Positions 57,003 through 64,000 of a stretch of 64,000 nucleotides of DNA are shown here, piece by piece (the first letter of the stretch is position 1; every line of letters begins with the position of its first letter). The stretch comes from Streptomyces cavernae. GTDB lineage: Bacteria > Actinomycetota > Actinomycetes > Streptomycetales > Streptomycetaceae. Position numbers and translations under genes: made by a program. The stretch is taken from assembly GCF_004023625.1 (NCBI RefSeq), contig NZ_RPDJ01000005.1, positions 62,001-126,000 on the forward strand, given 5' to 3'. The notes under the pieces were generated by a model. That model saw only the letters and a program-made list of their open reading frames with translations. It ran no database searches and had not been told where the DNA came from.

Positions 57003-58163
57003 ATGGGCGCAACGCCGTTCGAGTGGATCGACGAGCAGGCCCGGCTTCGCCGGGAGGCCGGGCTCGTACGCACCCTGCGTCCCCGCCCCGCCGACTCGCC
57101 GTTGCTCGATCTCGCGAGCAACGACTACCTCGGACTGCACCGCCACCCCGAGGTGACCGCCGCGGCGGGGCACGCCGCACGGCGCTGGGGCGCGGGGGCC
57201 ACCGGCTCCCGGCTGGTCACCGGTTCCACCGAGCTGCACGCCGAACTCGAACGCGAACTGGCCGAGTTCTGCGGCTTCGAGGCGGCCCTCGTCTTCTCCT
57301 CCGGCTACGCGGCGAACCTCGCGGCGGTCACCACGCTCGCCCCGCACGGCTCCCGGATCGTCTCCGACTCCGGCAACCACGCCTCACTGATCGACGGCTG
57401 CCGGCTGGCCCGCGGTACCACGCACGTGGTCGCGCACGCCGACCCCGACGCCGTCCGCAAGGCGCTGGACACGGGCCCCGGACCCGCCGTCGTCGTCTCC
57501 GACACCGTCTTCTCGGTGGACGGGGACCGGGCGCCGCTGGCCGAACTGGCCGGTGTCTGCCGGGAGTCCGGCGCGGGTCTGCTGGTGGACGACGCCCACG
57601 GGCTGGGCGTGCTGGGCGAGGGCGGCCGGGGCGCCCCGTACGCCGCGGGCCTCGCCGGCGCGCCGGACGTGGTCACCACGGTCACCCTGTCGAAGTCGCT
57701 GGGCAGCCAGGGCGGGGCCGTGCTGGGCCCGGCGCGGGTGATCGACCATCTGGTCAACGCGGCCCGGACCTTCATCTTCGACACGGGGCTCGCCCCGGCC
57801 GCCGTGGGGGCGGCGCTGGCCGCGCTGCGGCTGCTGCGCCGCGAACCCGAGCGGGCGGCACGGGCCCGTGAGGTGGCGGGTGCCCTGTACGCGCGTCTCA
57901 CGGCCGAGGGCTTCGAGGCGGTACGCCCGGACGCGGCCGTTGTCTCCGTCCGCGCGCCGTCGCCGGACGAGGCCGTGGGCTGGGCGGCCGCGTGCCGGGA
58001 GGCGGGACTCGCGGTGGGCTGCTTCCGGCCGCCGTCGGTGCCCGACGGGATCTCGCGGCTGCGGCTGACCGCCCGCGCGGATCTCACCGACGAGCAGATC
58101 GACCGGGCCGTACGCACGATCGTGCGCGGTGCGCCCGGACGGGGGCGCACCGCGACACGCTGA
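57003..58163 (+). CDS. bioF: 8-amino-7-oxononanoate synthase
   Basis: BioF condenses pimeloyl-ACP/CoA with alanine to give KAPA, the first dedicated ring-building step. The 386-aa alpha-oxoamine synthase has ASNDYLGLHRHP, the GGTGSRL-like GATGSRLVTG, the PLP Asp in LLVDDAHGLGVLG and the PLP Lys K231 in TVTLSKSLGSQGG. The ATG at 57003 has GGAGG four bases upstream; a TAGGGT box near 56963 may be the -10. It diverges from bioB. Together bioF, bioA, bioD and bioB form the complete late pathway; pimeloyl-forming genes (bioC/bioH or bioI) are not in the window. Confidence 0.95.
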   Translation: MGATPFEWIDEQARLRREAGLVRTLRPRPADSPLLDLASNDYLGLHRHPEVTAAAGHAARRWGAGATGSRLVTGSTELHAELERELAEFCGFEAALVFSSGYAANLAAVTTLAPHGSRIVSDSGNHASLIDGCRLARGTTHVVAHADPDAVRKALDTGPGPAVVVSDTVFSVDGDRAPLAELAGVCRESGAGLLVDDAHGLGVLGEGGRGAPYAAGLAGAPDVVTTVTLSKSLGSQGGAVLGPARVIDHLVNAARTFIFDTGLAPAAVGAALAALRLLRREPERAARAREVAGALYARLTAEGFEAVRPDAAVVSVRAPSPDEAVGWAAACREAGLAVGCFRPPSVPDGISRLRLTARADLTDEQIDRAVRTIVRGAPGRGRTATR

Positions 58164-58261
58164 TCGATTCGTCGTGGGTGGTGGGGGGTCGGTATCGGGA
58201 CGCCGTCGTCCCCGGGCGCAACGGTGTGTTCATCGCCGGGCGGCGGCAGTGGGGGCCATCG

Positions 58262-58486
58262 TCACCGGAGGGTGGCGAGGAACGTCTCCCAGGCGGCGGG
58301 GGCGAACAGGAGCGCGGGTCCCGCGGTGTTCTTGGAGTCGCGTACGGCGAGCAGTCCGGCCCAGCGGACGGAGCCGGGGCGGGCCGTCTCGACGCAGTTG
58401 TTCATGCCCGTGCTGTAGCTGCTGCGCAGCCAGCGCACGTCGTGCAGATCGGTGGTGGCGGGTACTGACCGAGGCATAATCGGCAT
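58262..58486 (-). CDS. DUF397 domain protein
   Basis: The 74-aa protein carries the DUF397 pattern WLRSSYSTGMNNCVETA, LLAVRDSKNTAGPALLFAPAAWETFLATL. Such small proteins accompany WhiJ/BldB-type XRE regulators in Streptomyces and act as their partners in controlling development. The ATG at 58486 has GGAGG five bases upstream. The XRE gene of the pair lies just upstream on the same strand (21-base gap), and an ATP-binding protein is divergent, giving the usual three-gene set. Confidence 0.92.
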   Translation of the reverse strand: MPIMPRSVPATTDLHDVRWLRSSYSTGMNNCVETARPGSVRWAGLLAVRDSKNTAGPALLFAPAAWETFLATLR

Positions 58487-58506
58487 GGGTGCCTCCTTGC
58501 ACGCCG

Positions 58507-59352
58507 TCAGACTAATCCGGCGATGAAATCCAACGAGTCCTCGGGGGAAAGGGCCTGGATCTGTAGGGAAGTGAAGGCTTTGTTGTAGGCCTGAAGGTCC
58601 TCTTTCCCTTCGAGATAGAGGCTACTCGTCATATGGTCGAGAACAACCACATCCAGATCGGTTGTGTTTGGAAAAGACAAAATTACGAACGGGCCGGTCA
58701 CTCCGATGTGCTCCCCGCCGGCGAACGGCAGCACCTGGAGCCGGACCTGCGGCAACTGCGCCGCCGCCAGCAGCTGTTTCAGCTGGGCCGGCATCACCCC
58801 GGGCCCGCCGACGGCGCGGCGCAGCACCGCCTCGTCCAGCACCGCGTCCAGCCGCAGTTGGTTCGACCGCAGTACGTCCTGTCTGGCCAGCCGGACCTCG
58901 ACCAGCGCGTCCACCTTGCCGTCCGGCAGCCCGGTCACGGAGGCCCGGGTCACCGCCCGGGCGTAGTCCGAGGTCTGCAGCAGTCCCGGGACCACACAGG
59001 TCTCCAGCGTGCGGATACCGCAGGCTTGCGACTCCAGGCTGATGAAGTCGCGGTACGTCGTCGGCAGCAGGCCCCGGTACGCGTGCCACCAGTGGTGCCG
59101 CCCGTCCACCTCCGCGCCCGCCAACACGGCGAGCACCCGCCGCACTTCGGGGTCCTGGACGTCGTAGGCCTCCAGCAGCAACCGCACGTCCGCCGGCTTC
59201 ACACCACTGCGGCCCGTCTCGATACGGCTCACCTTCGACTGGTGCCACCCCACGAGCCGGGCGGCCTCGCCGCTGGTGAGACCGGCGCGGGCACGCAGTG
59301 CCCTTAATTCCGCGCCGAGTTTGCGGCGGCGCACCGCGGGACCGTACTGCAT
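58507..59352 (-). CDS. XRE-family regulator with DUF5753 (WhiJ-like)
   Basis: This 281-aa regulator has an XRE helix-turn-helix at residues about 10-65 (LGAELRALRARAGLTSGEAARLVGWHQSKVSRIETGRSGVKPADVRLLL) and a DUF5753 domain from about 100 (GLLPTTYRDFISLESQACGIRTLETCVVPGLLQTSDYARAV), the build of WhiJ and similar proteins. It probably works with the small DUF397 protein encoded downstream. ATG at 59352 is chosen over the adjacent GTG because AAGGAG is six bases from the ATG. The C-terminal region near 58680 is AT-richer than the average. Confidence 0.93.
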   Translation of the reverse strand: MQYGPAVRRRKLGAELRALRARAGLTSGEAARLVGWHQSKVSRIETGRSGVKPADVRLLLEAYDVQDPEVRRVLAVLAGAEVDGRHHWWHAYRGLLPTTYRDFISLESQACGIRTLETCVVPGLLQTSDYARAVTRASVTGLPDGKVDALVEVRLARQDVLRSNQLRLDAVLDEAVLRRAVGGPGVMPAQLKQLLAAAQLPQVRLQVLPFAGGEHIGVTGPFVILSFPNTTDLDVVVLDHMTSSLYLEGKEDLQAYNKAFTSLQIQALSPEDSLDFIAGLV

Positions 59353-59602
59353 CACCGTCTCCTTCCGGCCGGTGCGCGGCTGTCACGCCGACCGTAGAGG
59401 AAGAGCAGGTCATACACCCAAATACGATCGGCCGTCGCAGAGTTCACCGCTTCGGGCGACAGATATATGCATATCTTGGGGGATCGCCACCCGTGACCAT
59501 GCTGGTGATGGCACTCTGGCGCGAAGCACCAAGTCCGGGACCGTACTCGAACCATCCGCTCCGTGTCGGACTCCGGTCCCGTGGGAAAGGGACGACGTCG
59601 CC

Positions 59603-60040
59603 ATGGCAGACCATCAGGAAGCGTCCGTTACTCTGCCGAGCGATCCCGCCTCGGTCTCCGCCGCCCGAAAATACGTCGCCAACGTCCTCACCGAGTGGGG
59701 CATGCCGGGAGATTCGGAGATCGCCGACACCATCCGGCTGATCGTCTCCGAGCTCACCACCAACGCGGTCCAGCACACCTTCGGGCAGTCGCCCACCTTC
59801 ACCGTCGACATCGAGCTGGACCGCGACGAGCAGTTGCGGATCGGCGTCACCGACAGCGATCCGCGGTTTCCGAAACGTTTGCCCGCGGCAGTACAGCAGG
59901 ACAACGGCCGGGGCATGGTGATCATCCGCTGGCTCGCCGCGGAATGCGGCGGAAAGCTGGACGTGAGGCGGACTCCGGAGGGCGGGAAGACCGTGGCCAT
60001 CGTGCTGCCGTGGACGGCGCCGGTGGAACCAATTTCCTGA
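59603..60040 (+). CDS. ATP-binding protein, HATPase_c (RsbW/anti-sigma kinase-like)
   Basis: The 145-aa protein is a stand-alone GHKL ATPase module: the N-box IVSELTTNAVQHTF (residues about 51-64), the G1 region VTDSDPRFP and G2 DNGRGMVIIRWLAAECGG. Such proteins serve as anti-sigma factors/kinases or as partners in WhiJ-type clusters. The ATG at 59603 gives MADHQEASVTLPSDPASVSAARKYV. It diverges from the XRE regulator (251-bp gap), and the cluster of XRE, DUF397 and HATPase is repeated in many Streptomyces genomes. Confidence 0.9.
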   Translation: MADHQEASVTLPSDPASVSAARKYVANVLTEWGMPGDSEIADTIRLIVSELTTNAVQHTFGQSPTFTVDIELDRDEQLRIGVTDSDPRFPKRLPAAVQQDNGRGMVIIRWLAAECGGKLDVRRTPEGGKTVAIVLPWTAPVEPIS

Positions 60041-60122
60041 CGTCGCATCACATCACCGTCGACTGAGCCGACTTGACCGGCCCAGCGCGGTTCCCCGAGC
60101 GCTCCGCGGCATCCCCGTGCGG

Positions 60123-61040
60123 TCAACTCCGCTGTCCCGCGCGGCCGAAGGCGCCCCGCAGCAGGGCCCGAAAGGCGTCGGCCGCGGGTGCCGACTCGTC
60201 CACCCGGTGGACGACCGAGATCGTACGGCGCAGGTCCCCGGGATCCAGCGGACGTACCCCCACCGGGGTCGCCGCCCTCCGGGCCACCATCTCCGGCACG
60301 ACCGCGACTCCGAGGCCCGCACTGACCAGGGCGCAGACGACGGCGTACCCCGGCGTCTCCACCAGGACCGAGGGGACGGCTCCGGCGCGGGCGAGCGCGG
60401 CCTCCACGCCCCGGCGGGGCGGATGCGCGGGCGCCATGCTGATCAGTGGCTGGCCGGCCAGCTCCGACGGCGGCAGCCGGGACGCCGTCGCGGTGAGGAC
60501 GTGGCCGGGGGCGGTGATCAGGACGAGTTCCTCGACCAGCACCGGCTCCGCGGCCACCGAGGACGGCAGCGGATGGGGGACCGCTGGTTCGTAGTCGTGG
60601 GTCAGGGCGAGGTCCACACGCCCCTCGGCCACCGCGGTGACTCCGTCCGGCGGCTCGTACTGCGACACCGCCAGTTCCACGTCCGGGTGCGACCGGCGGA
60701 AGGAGCTGAGCACCGGCGGGAGGAGGTGGATTCCCGCGGTGGGGAAGGTACCGAGCCGCAGGGTGCCCCCGGACAGGCCGGAGAGGCGGGCCAGTTCGAG
60801 ACGGGCCCGCTCCAACTCGTCGAGGACCCGTCGCGCACGCGCCACCAGGAGCTCACCGGCATCGGTCAGCCGGGCGCCACGGTGGTGACGGACGAGGAGG
60901 GAGGCCCCGGCCTCCCGCTCCAGCTTCGCGAGCTGCTGCGAGAGCGCCGGGGTGGTGTAGCCGAGCCGCTCGGCGGCCCGCGTGATCGACCCGGCCTCGG
61001 CCACGGCAACCAGGGCGGCGAGACGCGTCGGATCGTACAT
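60123..61040 (-). CDS. LysR family transcriptional regulator
   Basis: This 305-aa regulator has the N-terminal LysR HTH (LAALVAVAEAGSITRAAERLGYTTPALSQQLAKLEREAGASLLVRHHRGARLTDAG, residues about 6-60) and a LysR substrate-binding domain ending near VVPEMVARRAATPVGVRPL. It should control the divergent LysE gene. The ATG at 61040 has GGGG four bases upstream. A GCCCTGCCT dyad lies in the gap, about 43 bases from the start. The inducer is likely an amino acid or other solute exported by LysE, though this is an inference. Confidence 0.9.
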   Translation of the reverse strand: MYDPTRLAALVAVAEAGSITRAAERLGYTTPALSQQLAKLEREAGASLLVRHHRGARLTDAGELLVARARRVLDELERARLELARLSGLSGGTLRLGTFPTAGIHLLPPVLSSFRRSHPDVELAVSQYEPPDGVTAVAEGRVDLALTHDYEPAVPHPLPSSVAAEPVLVEELVLITAPGHVLTATASRLPPSELAGQPLISMAPAHPPRRGVEAALARAGAVPSVLVETPGYAVVCALVSAGLGVAVVPEMVARRAATPVGVRPLDPGDLRRTISVVHRVDESAPAADAFRALLRGAFGRAGQRS

Positions 61041-61082
61041 ACGGCCCCTGACGAAACGGTCGGCACGAAGAGCCCTGATCAA

Positions 61083-61113
61083 GCCCTGCCTAAAGCTCTG
61101 CTTAAGGCAGGGC
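61083..61113. promoter_or_regulatory. Inverted repeat between lysR and lysE, probable LysR operator
   Basis: GCCCTGCCT (61083-61091) and AGGCAGGGC (61105-61113) pair perfectly; the match extends inward with A/T bases at one mismatch (TAAAG...CTTAA). The 13-base centre and T/A flanks fit a LysR-type recognition box. Confidence 0.6.
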
Positions 61114-61163
61114 CAGAATATTCGACATACCTTCTGAAGGCCTGGTGAATGCACGCTGGACCC

Positions 61164-61850
61164 ATGGACGCACAACTGGTCGCCTTCACCGGGGTCGCCG
61201 CGGGCATGATCGCCATGCCGGGCGCGGACTTCACGGTCGTCGTGCGCAACGCCCTGCTCTCCCGCCGCGCCGGAGTCGCCTGCGCGCTGGGGATCACCGC
61301 GGGCCTGCTCCTGCACACGGCACTCGCGGTGGCGGGGGTGGCGGCGGTCCTGTCCGCCGTACCGGCGCTGTTCGACGCGGTGCAGCTCGCGGGCGCCGGC
61401 TATGTCCTCTGGCTGGGCGTGCGCGCGTTGCGGTCGGCGCGGTCCGGCGCGGCACGGCCGGCGCCCGCGGCGGACTCTTCCGAGGGGTCGGGGCCGGGGC
61501 CGGTACTCGGGCCGGTGCAAGGGGCCGGGCCGGAGCGTCGGCGTGTGGTGCTCGCGGCACTGCGGGAAGGCTTCGTGACCAACGCGCTCAATCCGAAGGC
61601 ACCGATCACGTTCCTCAGTCTGCTGCCGCAGTTCGTGCCCGCGGGCAGTCCCGCCATGCCGCGGACGCTGGTGCTCGCGCTGATCATCGTCGTACTGGGT
61701 CTGCTGTGGTTCCCCGCCGTGGCCCTGCTCGTGGACCGGCTGGGGCGGTGGCTGCGGCGGCCCCGGGCCGCGCGCGCCGTGGCGACCGTGACGGGCACCG
61801 CGCTCACTGCTCTGGGCGCCCTGCTCCTTCTCGAGGCTCTCTGGACCTGA
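61164..61850 (+). CDS. LysE family translocator
   Basis: This 228-aa protein has six predicted helices and the LysE/RhtB pattern: MDAQLVAFTGVAAGMIAMPGADFTVVVRNAL, then LQLAGAGYVLWLGVRALR and FVTNALNPKAPITFLSLLPQFV, the family signature. It exports an amino acid or a similar small solute. The loop at residues about 100-128 is Gly/Pro/Ser-rich. I take the ATG at 61164; an in-frame ATG at 61149 would add five residues (MHAGP). Its last 47 bases overlap the convergent DUF6328 gene. It diverges from the LysR regulator. Confidence 0.88.
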   Translation: MDAQLVAFTGVAAGMIAMPGADFTVVVRNALLSRRAGVACALGITAGLLLHTALAVAGVAAVLSAVPALFDAVQLAGAGYVLWLGVRALRSARSGAARPAPAADSSEGSGPGPVLGPVQGAGPERRRVVLAALREGFVTNALNPKAPITFLSLLPQFVPAGSPAMPRTLVLALIIVVLGLLWFPAVALLVDRLGRWLRRPRAARAVATVTGTALTALGALLLLEALWT

Positions 61851-62334
61851 GGCTGCGCAGTACCAAACGGGGCAGCGCTCCCCACAACCCGATACAGACG
61901 AGCAGCGTCCCCACTCCGGCGGCTATCCCCGCACCCCGGTTCAGCGTCACGTCCACGACCAGCAGCACCGACCCGGTGAACGCGAACATCAGCACCACCA
62001 GCCCCGCCGAGGCCAGCCGGGAGGAGACGTGCACGATCGTGGGTTTCGCGCCCTGTTGGAAGAGCGAGCGGTGCAGAGCGGCCGGTGCCGTGAACAGGGT
62101 CGCGGCGATCACCGCAAGCAGCAGCGTGGTCACGTACATGGCGCGCTGCGTGGTGTCCAGGGAGGGGAAGCGCGGTGTGAAGGCCAAGGTCAGCAGGAAC
62201 GCGAACAGGATCTGTACTCCGGTCTGGGTGACCCGCAGCTCCTGCAGCAGTTCGTTGAAGTTACGGTCGGCGCGCTCCAGCGGAGTCTCGCGGCGCGCCT
62301 GTGCAAGTCTCTCGTCGAGTCTCTGGTCGCCCAT
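61804..62334 (-). CDS. DUF6328 family membrane protein
   Basis: The 176-aa protein has a charged N-terminus (GDQRLDERLAQARRETPLERADRNFNELLQELRVTQTG) and four predicted helices (ILFAFLLTLAFTPRF, MYVTTLLLAVIAATLFTAP, LVVLMFAFTGSVLLVVD, AAGVGTLLVCIGLWGALP). The arrangement fits DUF6328. The function is unknown. The ATG at 62334 is chosen from the family N-terminus; the frame goes further upstream with low-complexity Pro. The stop (61804-61806) lies inside the convergent lysE gene, so the two overlap tail to tail by 47 bases. Confidence 0.82.
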   Translation of the reverse strand: MGDQRLDERLAQARRETPLERADRNFNELLQELRVTQTGVQILFAFLLTLAFTPRFPSLDTTQRAMYVTTLLLAVIAATLFTAPAALHRSLFQQGAKPTIVHVSSRLASAGLVVLMFAFTGSVLLVVDVTLNRGAGIAAGVGTLLVCIGLWGALPRLVLRSLRSREPREGAGRPEQ

Positions 62335-62411
62335 GCCCTGGTGAGTAACCGTTTCGGACTGACCCAGACATGCAGCGGGTGGCGGCGGAGGCACCGCCGC
62401 CACCCCGTTGA

Positions 62412-62885
62412 TCAGGCGACTCGCCCGTACCAGACGCTCTTCGACCAGATCTTCGACAGCTTCACCACGTCCCCGGTCTTCGGGGAGTGCCAGATCTTGC
62501 CCTTACCGGCGTAGATACCGACGTGGTAGACGTTCGATCCGGAGTGGAAGAACACCAGGTCACCGCTTCTGCGGTTGGACGCGGAGATGTGCTTCGTCTT
62601 GTTGTACTGGGCCTGGGCCGTGCGCGGCAGCTTCTTGCCGGCGCGCTTGAACGAGTACAGCGTGAGACCGGAGCAGTCGAAACGACGCGGTCCGGCGGCG
62701 CCCCACTGGTACGGGGCTCCCTTTTTGGAAGCAGCCACCTTGAGTGCCTTCGTCGCCACGGTGGCGGCGTCCGCCTCGGACGCCATTCCGGGGACCACCA
62801 GGGTGCCACCGACGGCGGCGAGGGTGAGAGCCGAGGCGGTACCGGCCCTGGTGAGCAGCGACGGGACACGATTGAGCGCAGTCAT
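62412..62885 (-). CDS. Secreted NlpC/P60 cell-wall hydrolase
   Basis: This 157-aa protein has a signal peptide (residues 1-41, LTRAGTASALTLAAVGGTLVVPGMASEADA) and a compact NlpC/P60 domain. The catalytic Cys C71 is in RFDCSGLTLYSF, the His H121 in VYHVGIYAGKGK, and a third polar residue is H133 in IWHSPKTG. It probably cleaves D-gamma-Glu-diaminopimelate bonds in peptidoglycan peptides. The ATG at 62885 is preceded by GAAGGG seven bases upstream. A ydaO-type c-di-AMP riboswitch fills its leader, as for other actinomycete cell-wall hydrolases such as Rpf proteins, so c-di-AMP should turn expression down. Confidence 0.93.
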   Translation of the reverse strand: MTALNRVPSLLTRAGTASALTLAAVGGTLVVPGMASEADAATVATKALKVAASKKGAPYQWGAAGPRRFDCSGLTLYSFKRAGKKLPRTAQAQYNKTKHISASNRRSGDLVFFHSGSNVYHVGIYAGKGKIWHSPKTGDVVKLSKIWSKSVWYGRVA

Positions 62886-62898
62886 GCGCAACCCTTCG

Positions 62899-63082
62899 TC
62901 AGCCGCCTGTGAAGGATGACCTGTCGGATTCGGGCTGGCGAAGTTGCCCGGCCGCATCGCTGCGGCTTCACCCCAAGGGCCTGGCCCGGACGTTGTGCTC
63001 TTCCGGCGGCCCGTCGTGCTTGGGTCCTCCACTCCTGCCGATGCACTTCCTGTCGACCGGTCATCCGGGCGGCGGCAGGACT
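62899..63082 (-). ncRNA. ydaO-yuaA type c-di-AMP riboswitch
   Basis: The leader of the NlpC/P60 gene contains the conserved ydaO segments in order: GGAGGACCCA (about 63021-63030), CTTGGGGTGAAGCCGC (about 62964-62980), GATGCGGCCGGG, and CCCGAATCCGACAGG (about 62919-62934). The pairs GCCGCC and GGCGGC at the outer ends form P1. The order and wording match the Rfam ydaO consensus. Upstream is a separate hairpin (CCCCGCC/GGCGGGG, 63101-63119). The exact 5' edge is uncertain by about 10 bases. Confidence 0.88.
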
Positions 63083-63192
63083 CGGCGTCCGCCCGGACCG
63101 CCCCGCCGCTGTGGCGGGGGCTTGTCGTCGACAGGGATCTTGACTCATCCGTGACTGAAAAACCGAATCGAATCGGCGTTTTGTGGGCTTAC

Positions 63193-63282
63193 TCACCACT
63201 CACTCGTTCGGGTGGACAGTGCGATTTTCGAGCCACAGGCGGCCAGGGTGAGGACCCCCGCACCAGCATCGGAACGCTTCAT
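63193..63282 (-). CDS. Possible small ORF (29 aa), lipoprotein-like start
   Basis: The frame MKRSDAGAGVLTLAACGSKI begins with ATGA overlapping the stop of the small ORF upstream. The LTLAAC sequence resembles a lipobox, but the peptide ends 14 residues later (TGA at 63193). No ribosome site is strong. It may be a remnant or chance. Confidence 0.25.
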   Translation of the reverse strand: MKRSDAGAGVLTLAACGSKIALSTRTSEW

Positions 63283-63365
63283 TCCGCCAACTGCCTACGC
63301 GTCTTGCGCAACTCCCTTGGTGCTTTTGGCGGGAGAGGCATCTCCACCGATTTGGGGTATCCCAT
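63279..63365 (-). CDS. Possible small ORF (28 aa)
   Basis: MGYPKSVEMPLPPKAPRELR ends with KTRRQLAE and TGA. It is basic and Pro-rich, and its stop overlaps the next small ORF by ATGA. There is no good ribosome site. I cannot tell whether it is expressed; the 62886-63446 region otherwise holds only the riboswitch and its promoter area. Confidence 0.25.
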   Translation of the reverse strand: MGYPKSVEMPLPPKAPRELRKTRRQLAE

Positions 63366-63446
63366 TTGGTCCGTTCAGGGAGCAGACCGGACACGCGCTT
63401 CTCTGCTAATCGGGTGGTGCGCTCGCGTGGCCGGAGGTCGTGCGCC

Positions 63447-63770
63447 TCACCGGTAGTCGGTCTCGCTCGGCACGCCCACCCGCGCCGCCCGGCGCTCCCC
63501 GTCCAGCACCCGCAAGGCGCGGGCCAGCGTGGGGGCGTGGACCTCGCTCTCGCCGCGCTGATGCATCGTCGCCAGCGCGTCACGCAGCGCCGCGGCGCGG
63601 CCGACCAGGGCCTGGGCGGCGCGCAGTCCACCATAGGTGTCGCCGGGGCGGGCCGGGTTGATTCGGCCGAGCAGGTCCACCACTTCCAGATAACGATCGA
63701 TCAACTCGCCCTCGGCGCGCGTCAGCGCGGGCAGCGGAGGCAGCTCGGGAGGCAGCATCGGCGCCGTCAC
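63447..63770 (-). CDS. Small hypothetical protein coupled to clpP
   Basis: The 107-aa protein is mostly helical and charged (LTRAEGELIDRYLEVVDLLGRINPARPGD, LRAAQALVGRAAALRDALATMHQRGESEV). The GTG start overlaps the clpP stop by four bases (GTGA at 63767-63770), so the two are co-translated. It is not a known Clp adaptor that I can recognise, but its position suggests a role with this ClpP. No domain was recognised. Confidence 0.7.
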   Translation of the reverse strand: MTAPMLPPELPPLPALTRAEGELIDRYLEVVDLLGRINPARPGDTYGGLRAAQALVGRAAALRDALATMHQRGESEVHAPTLARALRVLDGERRAARVGVPSETDYR

Positions 63771-64000
63771 CTCGCGCCCGGGGTGGTGCGCGAGGTCTTG
63801 CGGCTGGGGATCACCCGGTCAACCAGGCCGTACTCCAGGGCTTCCGCGGCATCGAGGACCTTGTCCCGCTCGATGTCCGCCGTGATCTGCTCACGGCTGC
63901 GGCCGGTGTGCCGGGCGAGCATCTCCTCCAGTTGCTCCCGCGTACGGGTCAACTCCGCGGCCTGGATGAGCAGATCGCTGGTCTGACCCCGGACCGGCCC
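63767..64000 (-). CDS. clpP: ATP-dependent Clp protease proteolytic subunit ClpP, C-terminal part
   Basis: The frame enters from beyond the right edge and ends at 63767. The visible 77 residues (GQTSDLLIQAAELTRTREQL, then EEMLARHTGRSREQI and TADIERDKVLDAAEALEYGLVDRVI) are the end of a ClpP serine protease, the cylinder that degrades proteins fed by ClpX or ClpC. The catalytic Asp of the Ser-His-Asp triad should be within the DIERDK region. The Ser and His are outside the window. The tail after VIPSRKTSR is short. Streptomyces has several clpP genes and I cannot tell which this is. Confidence 0.9.
   Translation of the reverse strand, partial: GPVRGQTSDLLIQAAELTRTREQLEEMLARHTGRSREQITADIERDKVLDAAEALEYGLVDRVIPSRKTSRTTPGAR

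Overview
The base composition (about 72% G+C, strong G/C bias at third codon positions), GTG/TTG starts, leaderless genes and the gene families present all point to a Streptomyces chromosome, in an ordinary metabolic part of the arm or core. No plasmid or phage module, rRNA, tRNA or CRISPR array was seen. Both ends cut genes: a carboxylesterase on the left and a clpP on the right.

Layout. 1-9.5 kb: carboxylesterase tail, DedA, a gamma carbonic anhydrase-like hexapeptide protein, an acyltransferase, an EamA exporter diverging from an XRE-cupin regulator across a nested inverted repeat, a YbaK-type deacylase, a His-rich CDF metal exporter diverging from an ArsR repressor, a TatA-like protein and a ketosynthase. 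9.5-18 kb: an orphan sigma region-4 protein, a CoA-binding protein, pobA, a CysRS-like protein coupled to SixA, a palindromic mini-element sitting on the sixA stop codon, YigZ, a Tat-exported PHP phosphoesterase and a FAD monooxygenase. 18-24.5 kb: sbcD-sbcC, an Lrp regulator diverging from a rhodanese, and an SDR. 24.5-38 kb: a degenerate 19-20 bp repeat array, a DUF885 peptidase, an ACT-GNAT protein, a broken DUF6493 gene, PhoD, a MocR/EamA divergent pair, a hydrolase, a broken ECF41 sigma gene, and convergent GntR and ROK regulators. 38-41.6 kb: a small accessory patch with a low-GC insertion-like scar, a truncated ABC-2 permease, a small membrane protein and a STAND (NB-ARC/TPR) regulator. 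41.6-52 kb: mug-purB, a DUF4326 protein, an SGNH hydrolase, two CNNM/CorC-type CBS proteins, GNAT, and a MacB-like ABC exporter. 52-58 kb: a toxin-antitoxin pair, a methyltransferase and the biotin genes bioB-bioA-bioD diverging from bioF. 58-64 kb: a DUF397/XRE/ATP-binding cluster, LysR/LysE, a DUF6328 membrane protein, an NlpC/P60 hydrolase behind a c-di-AMP (ydaO-type) riboswitch, and clpP.

How the genes work together. The bio genes make biotin from a pimeloyl precursor (BioF, then BioA, BioD and BioB). SbcCD is a DNA-end nuclease. Several small transport units share one plan: an exporter diverging from its own regulator, with a dyad between them (EamA/XRE, CDF/ArsR, EamA/MocR, LysE/LysR). 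The most unusual features are in the non-coding DNA and at gene ends: recurrent tandem duplications at the 3' ends of genes that copy the stop codon, a 14-unit TGTGAAC-type array, a mini-element with perfect 18-bp ends, and five decayed gene remnants.
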